Numbered from the stretch's first letter, positions 35,215 through 43,720 are shown. The stretch: 64,000 nt of DNA from Leptofilum sp965223285 (GCF_965223285.1 NZ_OZ244997.1:5828001-5892000), one strand, 5' to 3'. Made by a program: numbers and translations. Notes: a model not told the origin generated them from the letters alone.

Positions 35215-35271
35215 GTAGGGGCAGACCCCCGTGTCTGCCCACACTGGGCACACACGGGGGTGCGCCCCTAC
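35215..35271. repeat. Long near-perfect inverted repeat, family D
   Basis: Two 26-nt arms (35215-35240 and 35246-35271), 23 of 26 positions complementary, separated by 5 nt; core CAGACCCCCGTGTCTGCCC. It is flanked by family A words (35161-35190 and 35285-35340). No T-tract follows, so it is not a typical terminator. Confidence 0.75.
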
Positions 35272-35367
35272 AAATGGTGTCGATCCCCTGAAATCCTGAA
35301 GGTTGAAAAATCCGGGCAATCTGTGCAATCTACTGATTAATTGCTTTGGATTTTGTAGGAGAAAAAG

Positions 35368-36174
35368 ATGGAAATATTTTCACGTCCCCAACTAGGCGTT
35401 GCGCTATGGACTTTAGGCCAGATGTTGCTGACAGATTCCGCCCCGTTGGTGAAAGAGATGCAGTACGATGGCGTCGTTCTACCTTTTACCCAGATTGAAA
35501 CGCCAAAAAAAGCCAGACAAATTTTGCAAAAGAATCAGCTTGCTTGTTACGCCGTCACGCCCAATCCCGTTGATTTGGCACACCCGGATACGGCCGTTCG
35601 CCAACCGGCCATTGCCCATGTGAAAGAGGTGATAGAAACGGCCGTTGCTCTGCAAGCCCCCCTCGTTACCATCCGTAACCTGCCAGGACGGTTTCGCCCA
35701 GTCAGTAGCAAAGAAGGGGAAGTGGCAATGTTTGAAACGGCCGTTTCCCATTTAGCCTTGTTTGCTGCCAAGTGCAATATCAAACTGACAATTGAGGTGG
35801 TGAACCGATACGAAAGTTTTTTGTGTGTGAACGCATCAGAAACAGTGGCCCTGCTCAACCGTCTTAATCAGCCCAACCTTGGCCTGACTTTGAACGCGTT
35901 CCACATGAATGTGGAAGAGCAAGATGCCGCCGCCACGACGCGCACGGTTGGCGACAAGCTGACACTCTTTTACATCGCCGACTCCAATCGGCAAGCAATT
36001 GGGCAAGGACATCTGAAATTGGGGCTGCACCTCTGGGCATTGGAATCTGTGCCCAATGTGCCAATCATTCTGGAATGCCTGCCGGAAGGTAGTGATCCGT
36101 TTGGGGCAGATGTTGGGGAGAACGGCCGTACTCGTATACTTGAATACCTCAAAACGTCCCGTAGCTGGTTCTAA
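35368..36174 (+). CDS. Sugar phosphate isomerase/epimerase-like TIM-barrel protein
   Basis: A 268-aa xylose-isomerase-like/AP-endonuclease-2 superfamily protein. Metal-binding positions appear in TIEVVNRYES (Glu), NAFHMNVEE (His), and FYIADSNRQAIGQGHL (Asp/His), followed by IILECLP (Glu). The family isomerises or epimerises sugars and inositol derivatives. The next gene is inositol-3-phosphate synthase, which makes inositol metabolism plausible but unproven. Four octamer copies occur in 810 bp. Confidence 0.82.
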   Translation: MEIFSRPQLGVALWTLGQMLLTDSAPLVKEMQYDGVVLPFTQIETPKKARQILQKNQLACYAVTPNPVDLAHPDTAVRQPAIAHVKEVIETAVALQAPLVTIRNLPGRFRPVSSKEGEVAMFETAVSHLALFAAKCNIKLTIEVVNRYESFLCVNASETVALLNRLNQPNLGLTLNAFHMNVEEQDAAATTRTVGDKLTLFYIADSNRQAIGQGHLKLGLHLWALESVPNVPIILECLPEGSDPFGADVGENGRTRILEYLKTSRSWF

Positions 36175-36282
36175 TTTAGGGTATAATCATCCGCTGGAAA
36201 TATAAAAAACCTTGTAACGATTATTAAAACGAAGTTTAACTTCTCTAAGAGGTTGAACTTCTGGCAATATTTAGGAGAAAGC

Positions 36283-37365
36283 ATGTCAGAAAGAAAAAAA
36301 GTACGCGTTGCCATCATCGGTGTTGGCAACTGCGCCAACTCGCTAGTTCAAGGCGTTCAATATTACAGAGACGCCGCCGACGATGCCGAGATTCCCGGCC
36401 TTATGCACGCCACAGTGGGTGGCTATCACGTGCGCGATATCGAATTTTCGGCCGCATTTGATGTGGTAGAAGGCAAAGTGGGCAAAGATTTAAGCGAAGC
36501 CATTTGGGCTGAACCGAATAACACTATCAAATTTGCCGATGTTCCCAAGCTCAACGTCCCAGTCTCGCGTGGTATGACGCATGACGGTTTGGGCAAGTAC
36601 GTCAAAACTAAAGTCAAAAAGGCTCCTGGCCCAACCGATAACATAGTGCAAATATTGAAAGATACCAAGACAGATGTGATCGTAAACTTCATGCCCGTGG
36701 GGTCCGAGATGGCTACCAAATGGTATGTCGAGCAGGCATTAGACGCAGGTTGCGCCTTTGTAAACGGCATTCCGGTTTTCATTGCCAGTTCTGAGTATTG
36801 GAGCAAACGTTTTGCCGAACGGGGCGTTCCGATTGTGGGCGACGACATCAAGAGCCAGGTTGGGGCCACGATCACCCATCGCGTGCTGACAAACCTGTTC
36901 AAAGATCGCGGCATTCATATGGATCGTACTTACCAGCTTAACTTTGGTGGCAACATGGATTTCTACAACATGCTAGAGCGCGAGCGGCTAGAATCTAAGA
37001 AAATTTCCAAGACCAACGCCGTTACCAGCCAGCTCCCTTATGATTTGGGGGATGAAAATGTGCATGTTGGCCCCAGCGATTACGTACCCTGGCTCACCGA
37101 CCGTAAATGGTGCCACATTCGCATGGAAGGTCGTGCTTTTGGCAATGTGCCGCTCAACCTGGAACTGAAGCTAGAAGTATGGGATTCGCCCAACTCTGCT
37201 GGCGTGATGATTGATGCCGTGCGCTGCGCCAAGCTGGCTCTGGATCGCAACATTGGCGGCCCGCTAATCGCCCCGTCTTCGTACTTCATGAAGACGCCGC
37301 CAGAGCAGTTTACGGATGACGAAGCCCGCAAGCTCACGGAAGATTACATTGCTGGAGATTTGTAA
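36283..37365 (+). CDS. Inositol-3-phosphate synthase (Ino1)
   Basis: A 360-aa NAD-dependent enzyme converting glucose-6-phosphate to inositol-3-phosphate, the precursor of phosphatidylinositol-type lipids or inositol solutes. VAIIGVGNCANSLVQG is the nucleotide-binding motif; VNFMPVGSEMATKWYVEQA, GDDIKSQVGATITHRVL and LNFGGNMDFYNM are conserved actinobacterial/archaeal-type blocks. AGGAGAAA precedes ATG 36283; a TTG at 36253 is rejected. A TATAAT-like box at 36182 may be its promoter. There is no octamer in this gene. Confidence 0.93.
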   Translation: MSERKKVRVAIIGVGNCANSLVQGVQYYRDAADDAEIPGLMHATVGGYHVRDIEFSAAFDVVEGKVGKDLSEAIWAEPNNTIKFADVPKLNVPVSRGMTHDGLGKYVKTKVKKAPGPTDNIVQILKDTKTDVIVNFMPVGSEMATKWYVEQALDAGCAFVNGIPVFIASSEYWSKRFAERGVPIVGDDIKSQVGATITHRVLTNLFKDRGIHMDRTYQLNFGGNMDFYNMLERERLESKKISKTNAVTSQLPYDLGDENVHVGPSDYVPWLTDRKWCHIRMEGRAFGNVPLNLELKLEVWDSPNSAGVMIDAVRCAKLALDRNIGGPLIAPSSYFMKTPPEQFTDDEARKLTEDYIAGDL

Positions 37366-37428
37366 TTGGGAATTGGCTGTGTAGCACTCCTACCTTTAGA
37401 CAGGGGCAAACCTGTTCATAAAGACAGC

Positions 37429-37457
37429 TTGACGCTCTTCGGAAGCTATGTTATAGT
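37429..37457 (+). promoter_or_regulatory. Near-consensus promoter of the ABC-exporter leader
   Basis: TTGACG (37429-37434), 17 nt, TATAGT (37452-37457). The predicted start near 37464 is at a GCTGC-A6-GCAGC hairpin (37465-37480). Confidence 0.75.
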
Positions 37458-37505
37458 GCCGGGGCTGCAAAAAAGCAGCAAAAATCTTAAAGGAGATAGG
37501 CGCAA

Positions 37506-37604
37506 ATGAATATTTTCTATAACAACATGAAAATCTTGGCTTCTCGTGATGCCTTCGGTGGCAGTGCCACCCTCTGCGCCTGTGATCGGGTTCCCCCTTT
37601 GTGA
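37506..37604 (+). CDS. 32-codon leader ORF upstream of the ABC exporter genes
   Basis: A small ORF with AAAGGAG (about 10 nt upstream) directly behind a strong promoter. The peptide begins MNIFYNNMKILASRD, has a GG at 18-19 and ends CACDRVPPL with two cysteines. Two intrinsic terminators separate it from the ABC genes. Codons 24-28 (37577-37587, CGCCTGTGATC) can pair with the 5' arm of terminator 1 (37635-37644, GGTCACGGCG) as an antiterminator, with one bulged U and one G-U. This suggests an attenuator leader peptide like Bacillus BmrB. Alternatives are an exported double-glycine peptide or a non-coding leader. Confidence 0.6.
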   Translation: MNIFYNNMKILASRDAFGGSATLCACDRVPPL

Positions 37605-37631
37605 TAAATTTCACAAATAAGAGTTGATGCC

Positions 37632-37670
37632 AACGGTCACGGCGCTTTAAGCCCGTGACCGTTTTTGTTT
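37632..37670 (+). terminator. Terminator 1 of the ABC-exporter leader
   Basis: AACGGTCACGG (37632-37642) pairs perfectly with CCGTGACCGTT (37653-37663), with a further GCT/AGC inner stem, then TTTTTGTTT. Confidence 0.9.
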
Positions 37671-37680
37671 GCCGCTTTGG

Positions 37681-37710
37681 ACGCCACGGGTACGCTTCGT
37701 GGCGTTTTTT
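37681..37710 (+). terminator. Terminator 2 of the ABC-exporter leader
   Basis: ACGCCACG (37681-37688) pairs with CGTGGCGT (37698-37705), then six T. It lies only 10 nt after terminator 1, still 110 nt before the first ABC gene. Confidence 0.88.
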
Positions 37711-37820
37711 GTTGCAGAAAGAAAAGCGGTATACCGGACAGAAGGTGTCAACTTTCGTTGATACGCTTTAGAAAAGGGTCAGATTTTGAAGGAAGGCTCT
37801 GACAAATTACGGAAATTATC

Positions 37821-39677
37821 ATGAATATGGAAACGTTTAATCTAAAAGAAACCGTGGTTCCTAACAAATTTGTAGGTTTGTGGCGGTTGTTGCGTGGGTA
37901 TCAGCTTCTCTACGTGATTGCCATTTTGTGCGTTGGCGTTGCGGCACTGGCTCAGACGGGTATTTATTATTTCCTGGGTTACTTTATTGACTCGATTTTG
38001 CCCGCGGAAAATATGGTGCAATTGCTGCCCTGGGTAGCTCTTGGCTTTATTGGGCTGGCTGTGTTGCAGGGTTTGTTCACCTTTGCCGGTGGGCGGCTAG
38101 CGGCAAAAACGTCTGAGAAAGCAGTGCTGCGGATTCGGGACTTTTTGTATGACCACATTCAGCGACTCACGTTTACCTACCACGACAACATGCAGACAGG
38201 TGAACTGCTTCAGCGGTCTACGTCCGATGTGGATACGGTGCGGCGGCTGTTTTCCGAGCAGGCTGTGGGCATTGGCCGGATTGTGCTGTTGTTTGTGGTG
38301 AACTTCATTGCGTTGCTGACGATTGACGTGGGACTGGCGTTTTGGTCCATTGTAGTGATTCCGGTAGTCCTGTTGATCTCGCTCTTCTTCTTCGTAAAAG
38401 TGGGGCAGGCATACGAGCATTTTCAGGAGCAAGAAGCGACCTTATCTAACCGATTGCAAGAGAATGTTTCTGGCGTACGCGTGGTGAAGGCATTTGCCCG
38501 CCAACTGTTTGAGATGGAGATGTTTGAGGTTGAGAACAAGGAAAAGTACCGTCGAGGTCGGCGTTTGACGATGATGCATGCGCTTTATTGGCCGTTTACT
38601 GATTTGATTAGCGGTGCGCAGCTACTTCTTGGCTACGTCATTGGAGCACGGCTAGCAATTGACGGCACGATCACGCCTGGGGCTTATATCTCTTATGTGG
38701 GCTTTTTGTCGCAAATTATTTGGCCGATTCGCAACCTGGGTCGGTTGATTGCAGATGTTTCGACGGGCCTGGTGAGTTACGGCCGTATCTTAAAAATCGT
38801 TGAGCAAGAACGTGAGCCGATTACTGAAGGAACACTGAGGCCAGATCATCCGGTGCATGGTGCGGTGCGCTTTGAGAATGTGGACTTTACCTATGAAGGT
38901 GAAGAAGAGCAGGTGCTGCACGACATTACCTTTGCCGTGGAACCAGGACAGGTGGTGGCGTTGCTAGGCGGTACTGGCTCCGGCAAGACATCGCTAGTGA
39001 ATTTATTGCCGCGCTTTTATGCATATACAGGTGGCCGAATTTTGCTAGACGACGTGGAGCTAAAAACGTACCCGCGTGATTATCTGAGGCAGCAAATTGG
39101 CATTGTGATGCAGGAGCCATTCCTGTTTTCGTTGTCGATTCGGGACAACATCACCTATGGTGTAAGCCGCGAGGTGACGGATGCTGAGATAGAAGCGGCC
39201 GCACGCGCGGCGGCGGTGCATGATGTCATTTTATCGTTCCCAAATGGGTATGAGACGATGGTTGGTGAGCGAGGTGTGACGCTTTCTGGTGGCCAGAAGC
39301 AGCGTGTAACGCTAGCGCGTACTTTCTTACGCAATCCACGCTTGCTGATTCTGGATGATGCGACTTCTTCTGTGGATACGGAGACGGAAGCGGAAATTCG
39401 CGAAGCATTAGACCGGCTGATGGCGTCACGGACGACGTTCTTGATTGCGCACCGGATTCAGAGCGTGATGGATGCTGATTTGGTGTTGGTACTGGAAAAC
39501 GGCCGTATCGTGCAGCGCGGTACCCATGAGACGTTGGTCAATGTGCCTGGCACGTACCAGCGCATCTACGAACTGCAATCCCGCATTGAGGACGAGCTGG
39601 AAGCAGATTTGTCTACTGTAGCGGTGGTGAATGGATCACAAAACGGATACCACAAGCTGCCGCAGGCGGGTGATTAA
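37821..39677 (+). CDS. ABC exporter half-transporter with degenerate catalytic site (subunit A)
   Basis: A 618-aa type IV exporter: six TM helices (about 25-320) and a nucleotide-binding domain. Walker A GGTGSGKTS (about 382-390), signature LSGGQ (488-492) and Walker B LLILDDATS. The catalytic base after Walker B is Asp513 instead of Glu. Its partner gene 52 nt downstream has Glu but a degenerate signature. This reciprocal pattern is that of heterodimeric multidrug exporters such as BmrCD, LmrCD and TM287/288. Substrate unknown. Expression is probably controlled by the leader at 37429-37710. Confidence 0.9.
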   Translation: MNMETFNLKETVVPNKFVGLWRLLRGYQLLYVIAILCVGVAALAQTGIYYFLGYFIDSILPAENMVQLLPWVALGFIGLAVLQGLFTFAGGRLAAKTSEKAVLRIRDFLYDHIQRLTFTYHDNMQTGELLQRSTSDVDTVRRLFSEQAVGIGRIVLLFVVNFIALLTIDVGLAFWSIVVIPVVLLISLFFFVKVGQAYEHFQEQEATLSNRLQENVSGVRVVKAFARQLFEMEMFEVENKEKYRRGRRLTMMHALYWPFTDLISGAQLLLGYVIGARLAIDGTITPGAYISYVGFLSQIIWPIRNLGRLIADVSTGLVSYGRILKIVEQEREPITEGTLRPDHPVHGAVRFENVDFTYEGEEEQVLHDITFAVEPGQVVALLGGTGSGKTSLVNLLPRFYAYTGGRILLDDVELKTYPRDYLRQQIGIVMQEPFLFSLSIRDNITYGVSREVTDAEIEAAARAAAVHDVILSFPNGYETMVGERGVTLSGGQKQRVTLARTFLRNPRLLILDDATSSVDTETEAEIREALDRLMASRTTFLIAHRIQSVMDADLVLVLENGRIVQRGTHETLVNVPGTYQRIYELQSRIEDELEADLSTVAVVNGSQNGYHKLPQAGD

Positions 39678-39729
39678 AAAGTAAGGGTGGTTCGCAAACC
39701 GCCCTTACAAACCGAAAACGAGAAATCTA

Positions 39730-41550
39730 ATGTCTGAACATTATTTTGAAGAAGAAGAATTTGATAGTCAGGTAAATGGAGAAACGATCCGACGCATTTT
39801 GCGAGTGGGTTTGAAGCATTGGCCACTGATGGTGACCTTTTTGGTGTGCATTACGGCCGTTTCCCTCATCGAATCCTACTTTACCTTTTTAACCAAACGA
39901 ATGATTGATGAAGGCATCATGGCCCGTGATTTGGATGCGCTGCGCTCATTGGCGATTCAGTACGGTGTCTGGTTTGTTGTCTTTGCTATCTTCATCTTTG
40001 GCTTTATCATCGCGGCTGGCTACTTGGGCCACTCGGTGCAGTATGATTTGCGCAAGCAGATGTTTGCTCATCTGCAAAAGCTGCCACTTTCATACTACAA
40101 CCGCACGGCCGATGGCTGGATCATGTCTCGCGTGACGTCCGACGCAGTACGCGTGGGTGATTTGGTTTCCTGGGGCTTTTTGGATACAGCCTGGACGATC
40201 ACCAGCATTTTGACTGCGCTTGGCTTCATGTTCGTCATTAACTGGAGGCTGACGCTGCTAGTTGTGTTAATGATTCCAGCCCTGTGGAAGGTGGCCATCA
40301 CCTTTAAGCAACGCATCCTGACGGAATACCGCAAAGTGCGTAAGCTGAACTCCAGAATTACTGGTGCCTACAGTGAGAGCATCAACGGCGTTCGCGTCGT
40401 TAAATCTCTGGGGCGTGAGCAAGAGAACCTGCATCAGTTTCAGGATTTGACTGGGGACATGTACCAGGCGTCTTATCGGGCAGCATGGTTGTCGGCGTTG
40501 TTTTTACCAGCGGTACAGTTGGTGAGTGCCAGCGGTATTGCGGCTATCGTCTGGTTTAGCGGTTTGGAGTTTGAGGCTGGCGGCATGACAATTGGCGGTT
40601 TACAGGCGTTTATCTCCTATGTCACCTTCATGCTGTGGCCAATTCAGCAGATGGCGCAGGTTTATGCCAGTATGCAGCAGGCTGTCGCTTCTGGTGAGCG
40701 CATCTTCTCCTTGCTGGACACCGAGCCAGAGATTGTGGATGCAGCAGAGGCAATTGATCCCGGTACGATTCGTGGCGACATAGTGTTTGACAATGTTTCT
40801 TTTCAGTACGAAGAAGATAAACCTGTGCTGGAAGATTTCTCGCTGCGGATTCCACAAGGTGAGACGGTGGCCTTGGTTGGGCCAACGGGTGCAGGTAAAT
40901 CGACGTTGGTTAATCTGATTTGCCGGTTTTATGAACCGACCGCAGGGCAGATTTTGATCAATGGATATGATTACACTCAGCTTACCCAACACGCGATTCA
41001 GTCGCGAATTGGAATGGTGCTGCAAACGCCGCATCTGTTTTCTGGTACGGTGCTAGACAATTTGCGCTACGGCCGTCTTGATGCAACTGACAGCGAAGTA
41101 GAACAAGCTGCCAAGATGGCTGGCGCACACGACTTCATTGTGAAGTTGGAGCATGGTTACAAAACTGAAGTTGGTGAGGGTGGTGTGTTGCTTTCTGTAG
41201 GACAGAAACAGCTCATTAGCCTGGCGCGGGCCATTTTGGCACAGCCAGATATCTTCATCATGGACGAGGCGACCAGTTCGGTAGACACATTGACAGAGGC
41301 GTTGATTCAGCAGGGTATGGAGGCTTTGATGAACGGCCGTACCAGCTTCATCATCGCTCACCGTTTGTCTACCATCAAGAATGCTGACCGGATTATGGTC
41401 ATTGAAAATGGTGGTGTGTCTGAAATGGGTACCCACGCTGAGCTAATTCGGGCGCGTGGCCATTACTACAATTTGTACACCAAGCAGTTCCGCGATGAGC
41501 GCGAGCAGGTGTATGGGTTGGATGGTGTGCTGCCGGTGGCGGCACAGTAA
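39730..41550 (+). CDS. ABC exporter half-transporter with consensus catalytic Glu (subunit B)
   Basis: A 606-aa exporter half: six TM helices (about 35-320), Walker A GPTGAGKST, Walker B FIMDEATS with catalytic Glu513, and the signature LSVGQ (488-492), where the second residue triplet Gly490 is Val. Its signature would complete the ATP site carrying Asp513 of subunit A, giving one consensus and one degenerate site. The two genes are therefore an obligate heterodimer. The N-terminus is acidic (EEEEFDSQ). Confidence 0.9.
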   Translation: MSEHYFEEEEFDSQVNGETIRRILRVGLKHWPLMVTFLVCITAVSLIESYFTFLTKRMIDEGIMARDLDALRSLAIQYGVWFVVFAIFIFGFIIAAGYLGHSVQYDLRKQMFAHLQKLPLSYYNRTADGWIMSRVTSDAVRVGDLVSWGFLDTAWTITSILTALGFMFVINWRLTLLVVLMIPALWKVAITFKQRILTEYRKVRKLNSRITGAYSESINGVRVVKSLGREQENLHQFQDLTGDMYQASYRAAWLSALFLPAVQLVSASGIAAIVWFSGLEFEAGGMTIGGLQAFISYVTFMLWPIQQMAQVYASMQQAVASGERIFSLLDTEPEIVDAAEAIDPGTIRGDIVFDNVSFQYEEDKPVLEDFSLRIPQGETVALVGPTGAGKSTLVNLICRFYEPTAGQILINGYDYTQLTQHAIQSRIGMVLQTPHLFSGTVLDNLRYGRLDATDSEVEQAAKMAGAHDFIVKLEHGYKTEVGEGGVLLSVGQKQLISLARAILAQPDIFIMDEATSSVDTLTEALIQQGMEALMNGRTSFIIAHRLSTIKNADRIMVIENGGVSEMGTHAELIRARGHYYNLYTKQFRDEREQVYGLDGVLPVAAQ

Positions 41551-41552
41551 GC

Positions 41553-41620
41553 AGTATTCAGTAGGTCGGTAATCAGTGCATCAGTTTTTACTGAATACTG
41601 GCTTACAGATCACTGAATAC
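41553..41620. repeat. Dispersed repeat, family C, with inverted arms
   Basis: CAGTATTCAGTA (41553-41564) is the exact reverse complement of TACTGAATACTG (41590-41601); a further ACTGAATACT copy follows. No T-tract. Confidence 0.6.
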
Positions 41621-41639
41621 TAAAGAAGGACGGGATACA

Positions 41640-42005
41640 ATGAATAGTCAAAAAAGTGAACTACGAGCGATTCTGCAAGCATTGGCCTTGCCAGTGACTG
41701 GGCAGCTGCGCCTGTATCCTAATGAAGCATGCAAAGTTAGCCGATTGATACAGGAGTATGAACAATCTGAACCGCAGTTTTTGGCAATATGGGAAACGAG
41801 CTTGAATGAGTCCCAACAAGCAGTTTTAGGCTCATTGCGGCATGACTTGATGCAAATTTGTCTTGGAGCAGACCATGCTTGCACTGATTTGGCGTTGCGC
41901 CAGAGTGCAAGATGGCAGCGTGTGCGTGTATTGGCCCGATCTGCGCTGGTGACATTTGGATGGCCGCTGGCCTTGCCGCCACAATTTGAGCGCGTGCTGG
42001 CATAG
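41640..42005 (+). CDS. Hypothetical protein, 121 aa
   Basis: A helical soluble protein without recognised motifs. It has about three to four amphipathic helices (LRAILQALALPV, KVSRLIQEYEQ, QQAVLGSLRHDLMQICLG, ALRQSARWQRVRVLARSAL). A GGACGG precedes the start and a strong terminator follows. It may be co-transcribed with the ABC genes but a repeat separates them. It lacks the octamer. Confidence 0.55.
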   Translation: MNSQKSELRAILQALALPVTGQLRLYPNEACKVSRLIQEYEQSEPQFLAIWETSLNESQQAVLGSLRHDLMQICLGADHACTDLALRQSARWQRVRVLARSALVTFGWPLALPPQFERVLA

Positions 42006-42030
42006 AAGTCATACAATGCAGAGCTTGAGA

Positions 42031-42064
42031 AAAAGCTGGTATCTTTTGGGTACCAGCTTTTTTT
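42031..42064. terminator. Bidirectional intrinsic terminator
   Basis: AAAAGCTGGTA (42031-42041) pairs with TACCAGCTTTT (42051-42061), 9-nt loop, T-runs on both strands. It serves the 121-aa gene and the convergent Rieske-GltS gene. Confidence 0.9.
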
Positions 42065-42082
42065 GAACATGCGGACGCGATT

Positions 42083-43720
42083 TTAGTTTTCAACTGGAAC
42101 AACGCCGCCGTAAGGGACACCTGTGAGGTAGGCTACGTCACGGTTCCAGGTGGTGAGATCGTCTAACGAAAATTGATTGAGATGGTCATGGCCGCAAGCG
42201 CGAGCCAGTACCTGCATTAAATGAACCGACGCCTCTAAAAAGTTCTGTAACTGCTTGGCCGATTGCCGCACGATGAGCCGCGAGCGCAGGTTTGGTTTTT
42301 GCGTGGCAATGCCCACCGGGCAGTTGTTGGTGTGGCAGGCGCGCATCCCCAAACAGCCAATGGCCTGCATAGCGGAATTGGCCAACGCCACCCCGTCTGT
42401 ACCCAAGGCCATCGCCTTCACAAAGTCAGATTCGGTACGCAAACCGCCGGTGATAATGAGCGTCACGTCGCCACTCACGCCGCGCTTGTCTAGATGGCGA
42501 CGGGCGCGAGCAAGAGCAACCATCGTAGGCACGGAGATGTTATTTTTGAAGACGTTGGGTGCGGCCCCGGTTCCTCCACCACGGCCGTCTAAAATAATGT
42601 AATCGACGCCAATGTCCAGGGCAAAATCAATGTCTGCCTCGATGTGTTGGGCAGAGAGCTTAAAACCTACGGGAATGCCCCCGGTTGCCTCATGCACCTC
42701 GGCCGCTACGCGCTGGTAATCTTCCACGGTGATCAAATCTGGGAAAGTGGCGGGGCTAACGGCATCTTGACCTTCTTTTAAGCCACGCACCTCAGCGATT
42801 TTACCCACCACTTTATTGCCTGGCAGATGGCCGCCTGTGCCGGTTTTGGCACCCTGGCCGCCCTTAAAATGGAATGCTTGCGTCTTTTTTACTTTCTCAA
42901 TGTCCCAACCGAATTTGCCGGAGGCGAGTTCATAAAAGTAGCGGGAGTTGGCGGCTTGTTCTTCTGGCAGCATCCCGCCCTCGCCGGAGCAGATGCCCGT
43001 GCCTGCCAGCTCTGCGCCCAGTGCCAGGGCAACTTTGGCTTCTTCGCTGAGTGCGCCAAAGCTCATGTCGCTCACGAAAAGGGGGATATCTAGCTTGAGC
43101 GGTTTTTTGGCCTTGGGCCCGATGATCAGTTCTGTGGCTACGGGCGCGTCGTCTAGGAGCGGCCGTTTCGCCAGTTGCGCCGTCAAAATTTGTATCTCTT
43201 CCCAACGGGGCAGCTCCGTGAGCGGCACGCCCATCGCCGAAACCGCACCATGATGCCCAGGCGACCCGTTCTTGGCTAAGTTGCGGATATATTTGTTGTA
43301 TGGTTCTTCGGCCGCGCTGTGGGTATCTTCATACAATCCCAGGTAGCTGTCGCGCTGGAATGGCTGCGGATTTTTTTGTTCCCAGGCGGCAATTTCGGCT
43401 TCATCTACGTAGACGGCATCTGCTGCATGGTCAATCCAGGCATTAAACTTGGGCAAGGCTTCTTCGTTGTTGTAGGCACTGATGCCCGTGTCGTAGCGGT
43501 AATCCCAGTTATGCACGCCGCAGATGAGGTCTTCGCCGCGAATATGGCCGTCAGATAGCAAGGCTCCTCGGTGGAGGCAACGGCCGTACAAAACCGAAAT
43601 CTCATCATCATACCGAATTGCTACCAAATCTACGTTGGCTACCAAGGCGTACGCTGGCTCCCGGTCGGGCAACTTGCTCCAGGTGGCAATTTTCACTTTG
43701 TTAGATACAGAAGTCGTCAT
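42083..43720 (-). CDS. Rieske domain fused to FMN-binding glutamate synthase-like domain
   Basis: A 545-aa protein. The N-terminal 110 residues are a Rieske [2Fe-2S] domain with CLHRGALL (C-x-H) and CGVHNWDYR (C-x2-H). From about residue 180 it is the GltS FMN-barrel: LFVSDMSFGALSEEAKVALA, the GEGGMLPEE block, KGGQGAKTGTGGHLPG, and the cysteine cluster CLGMRACHTNNCPVGIATQ for a 3Fe-4S centre. It lacks glutaminase and GXGXG domains, so it is not a complete GOGAT; the electron donor may be the Rieske domain itself. ATG 43720 follows AAGGAG. Confidence 0.88.
   Translation of the reverse strand: MTTSVSNKVKIATWSKLPDREPAYALVANVDLVAIRYDDEISVLYGRCLHRGALLSDGHIRGEDLICGVHNWDYRYDTGISAYNNEEALPKFNAWIDHAADAVYVDEAEIAAWEQKNPQPFQRDSYLGLYEDTHSAAEEPYNKYIRNLAKNGSPGHHGAVSAMGVPLTELPRWEEIQILTAQLAKRPLLDDAPVATELIIGPKAKKPLKLDIPLFVSDMSFGALSEEAKVALALGAELAGTGICSGEGGMLPEEQAANSRYFYELASGKFGWDIEKVKKTQAFHFKGGQGAKTGTGGHLPGNKVVGKIAEVRGLKEGQDAVSPATFPDLITVEDYQRVAAEVHEATGGIPVGFKLSAQHIEADIDFALDIGVDYIILDGRGGGTGAAPNVFKNNISVPTMVALARARRHLDKRGVSGDVTLIITGGLRTESDFVKAMALGTDGVALANSAMQAIGCLGMRACHTNNCPVGIATQKPNLRSRLIVRQSAKQLQNFLEASVHLMQVLARACGHDHLNQFSLDDLTTWNRDVAYLTGVPYGGVVPVEN

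Noticed and set aside
35215..35271. The long inverted repeat as a transcription terminator of the YfhO gene
   Set aside because: No T-tract on either side; it matches a dispersed repeat style instead.
37377..37428. ACAGG...CCTGT hairpin as terminator of the inositol-phosphate synthase gene
   Set aside because: The stem is only about 5 bp and no T-tract follows.
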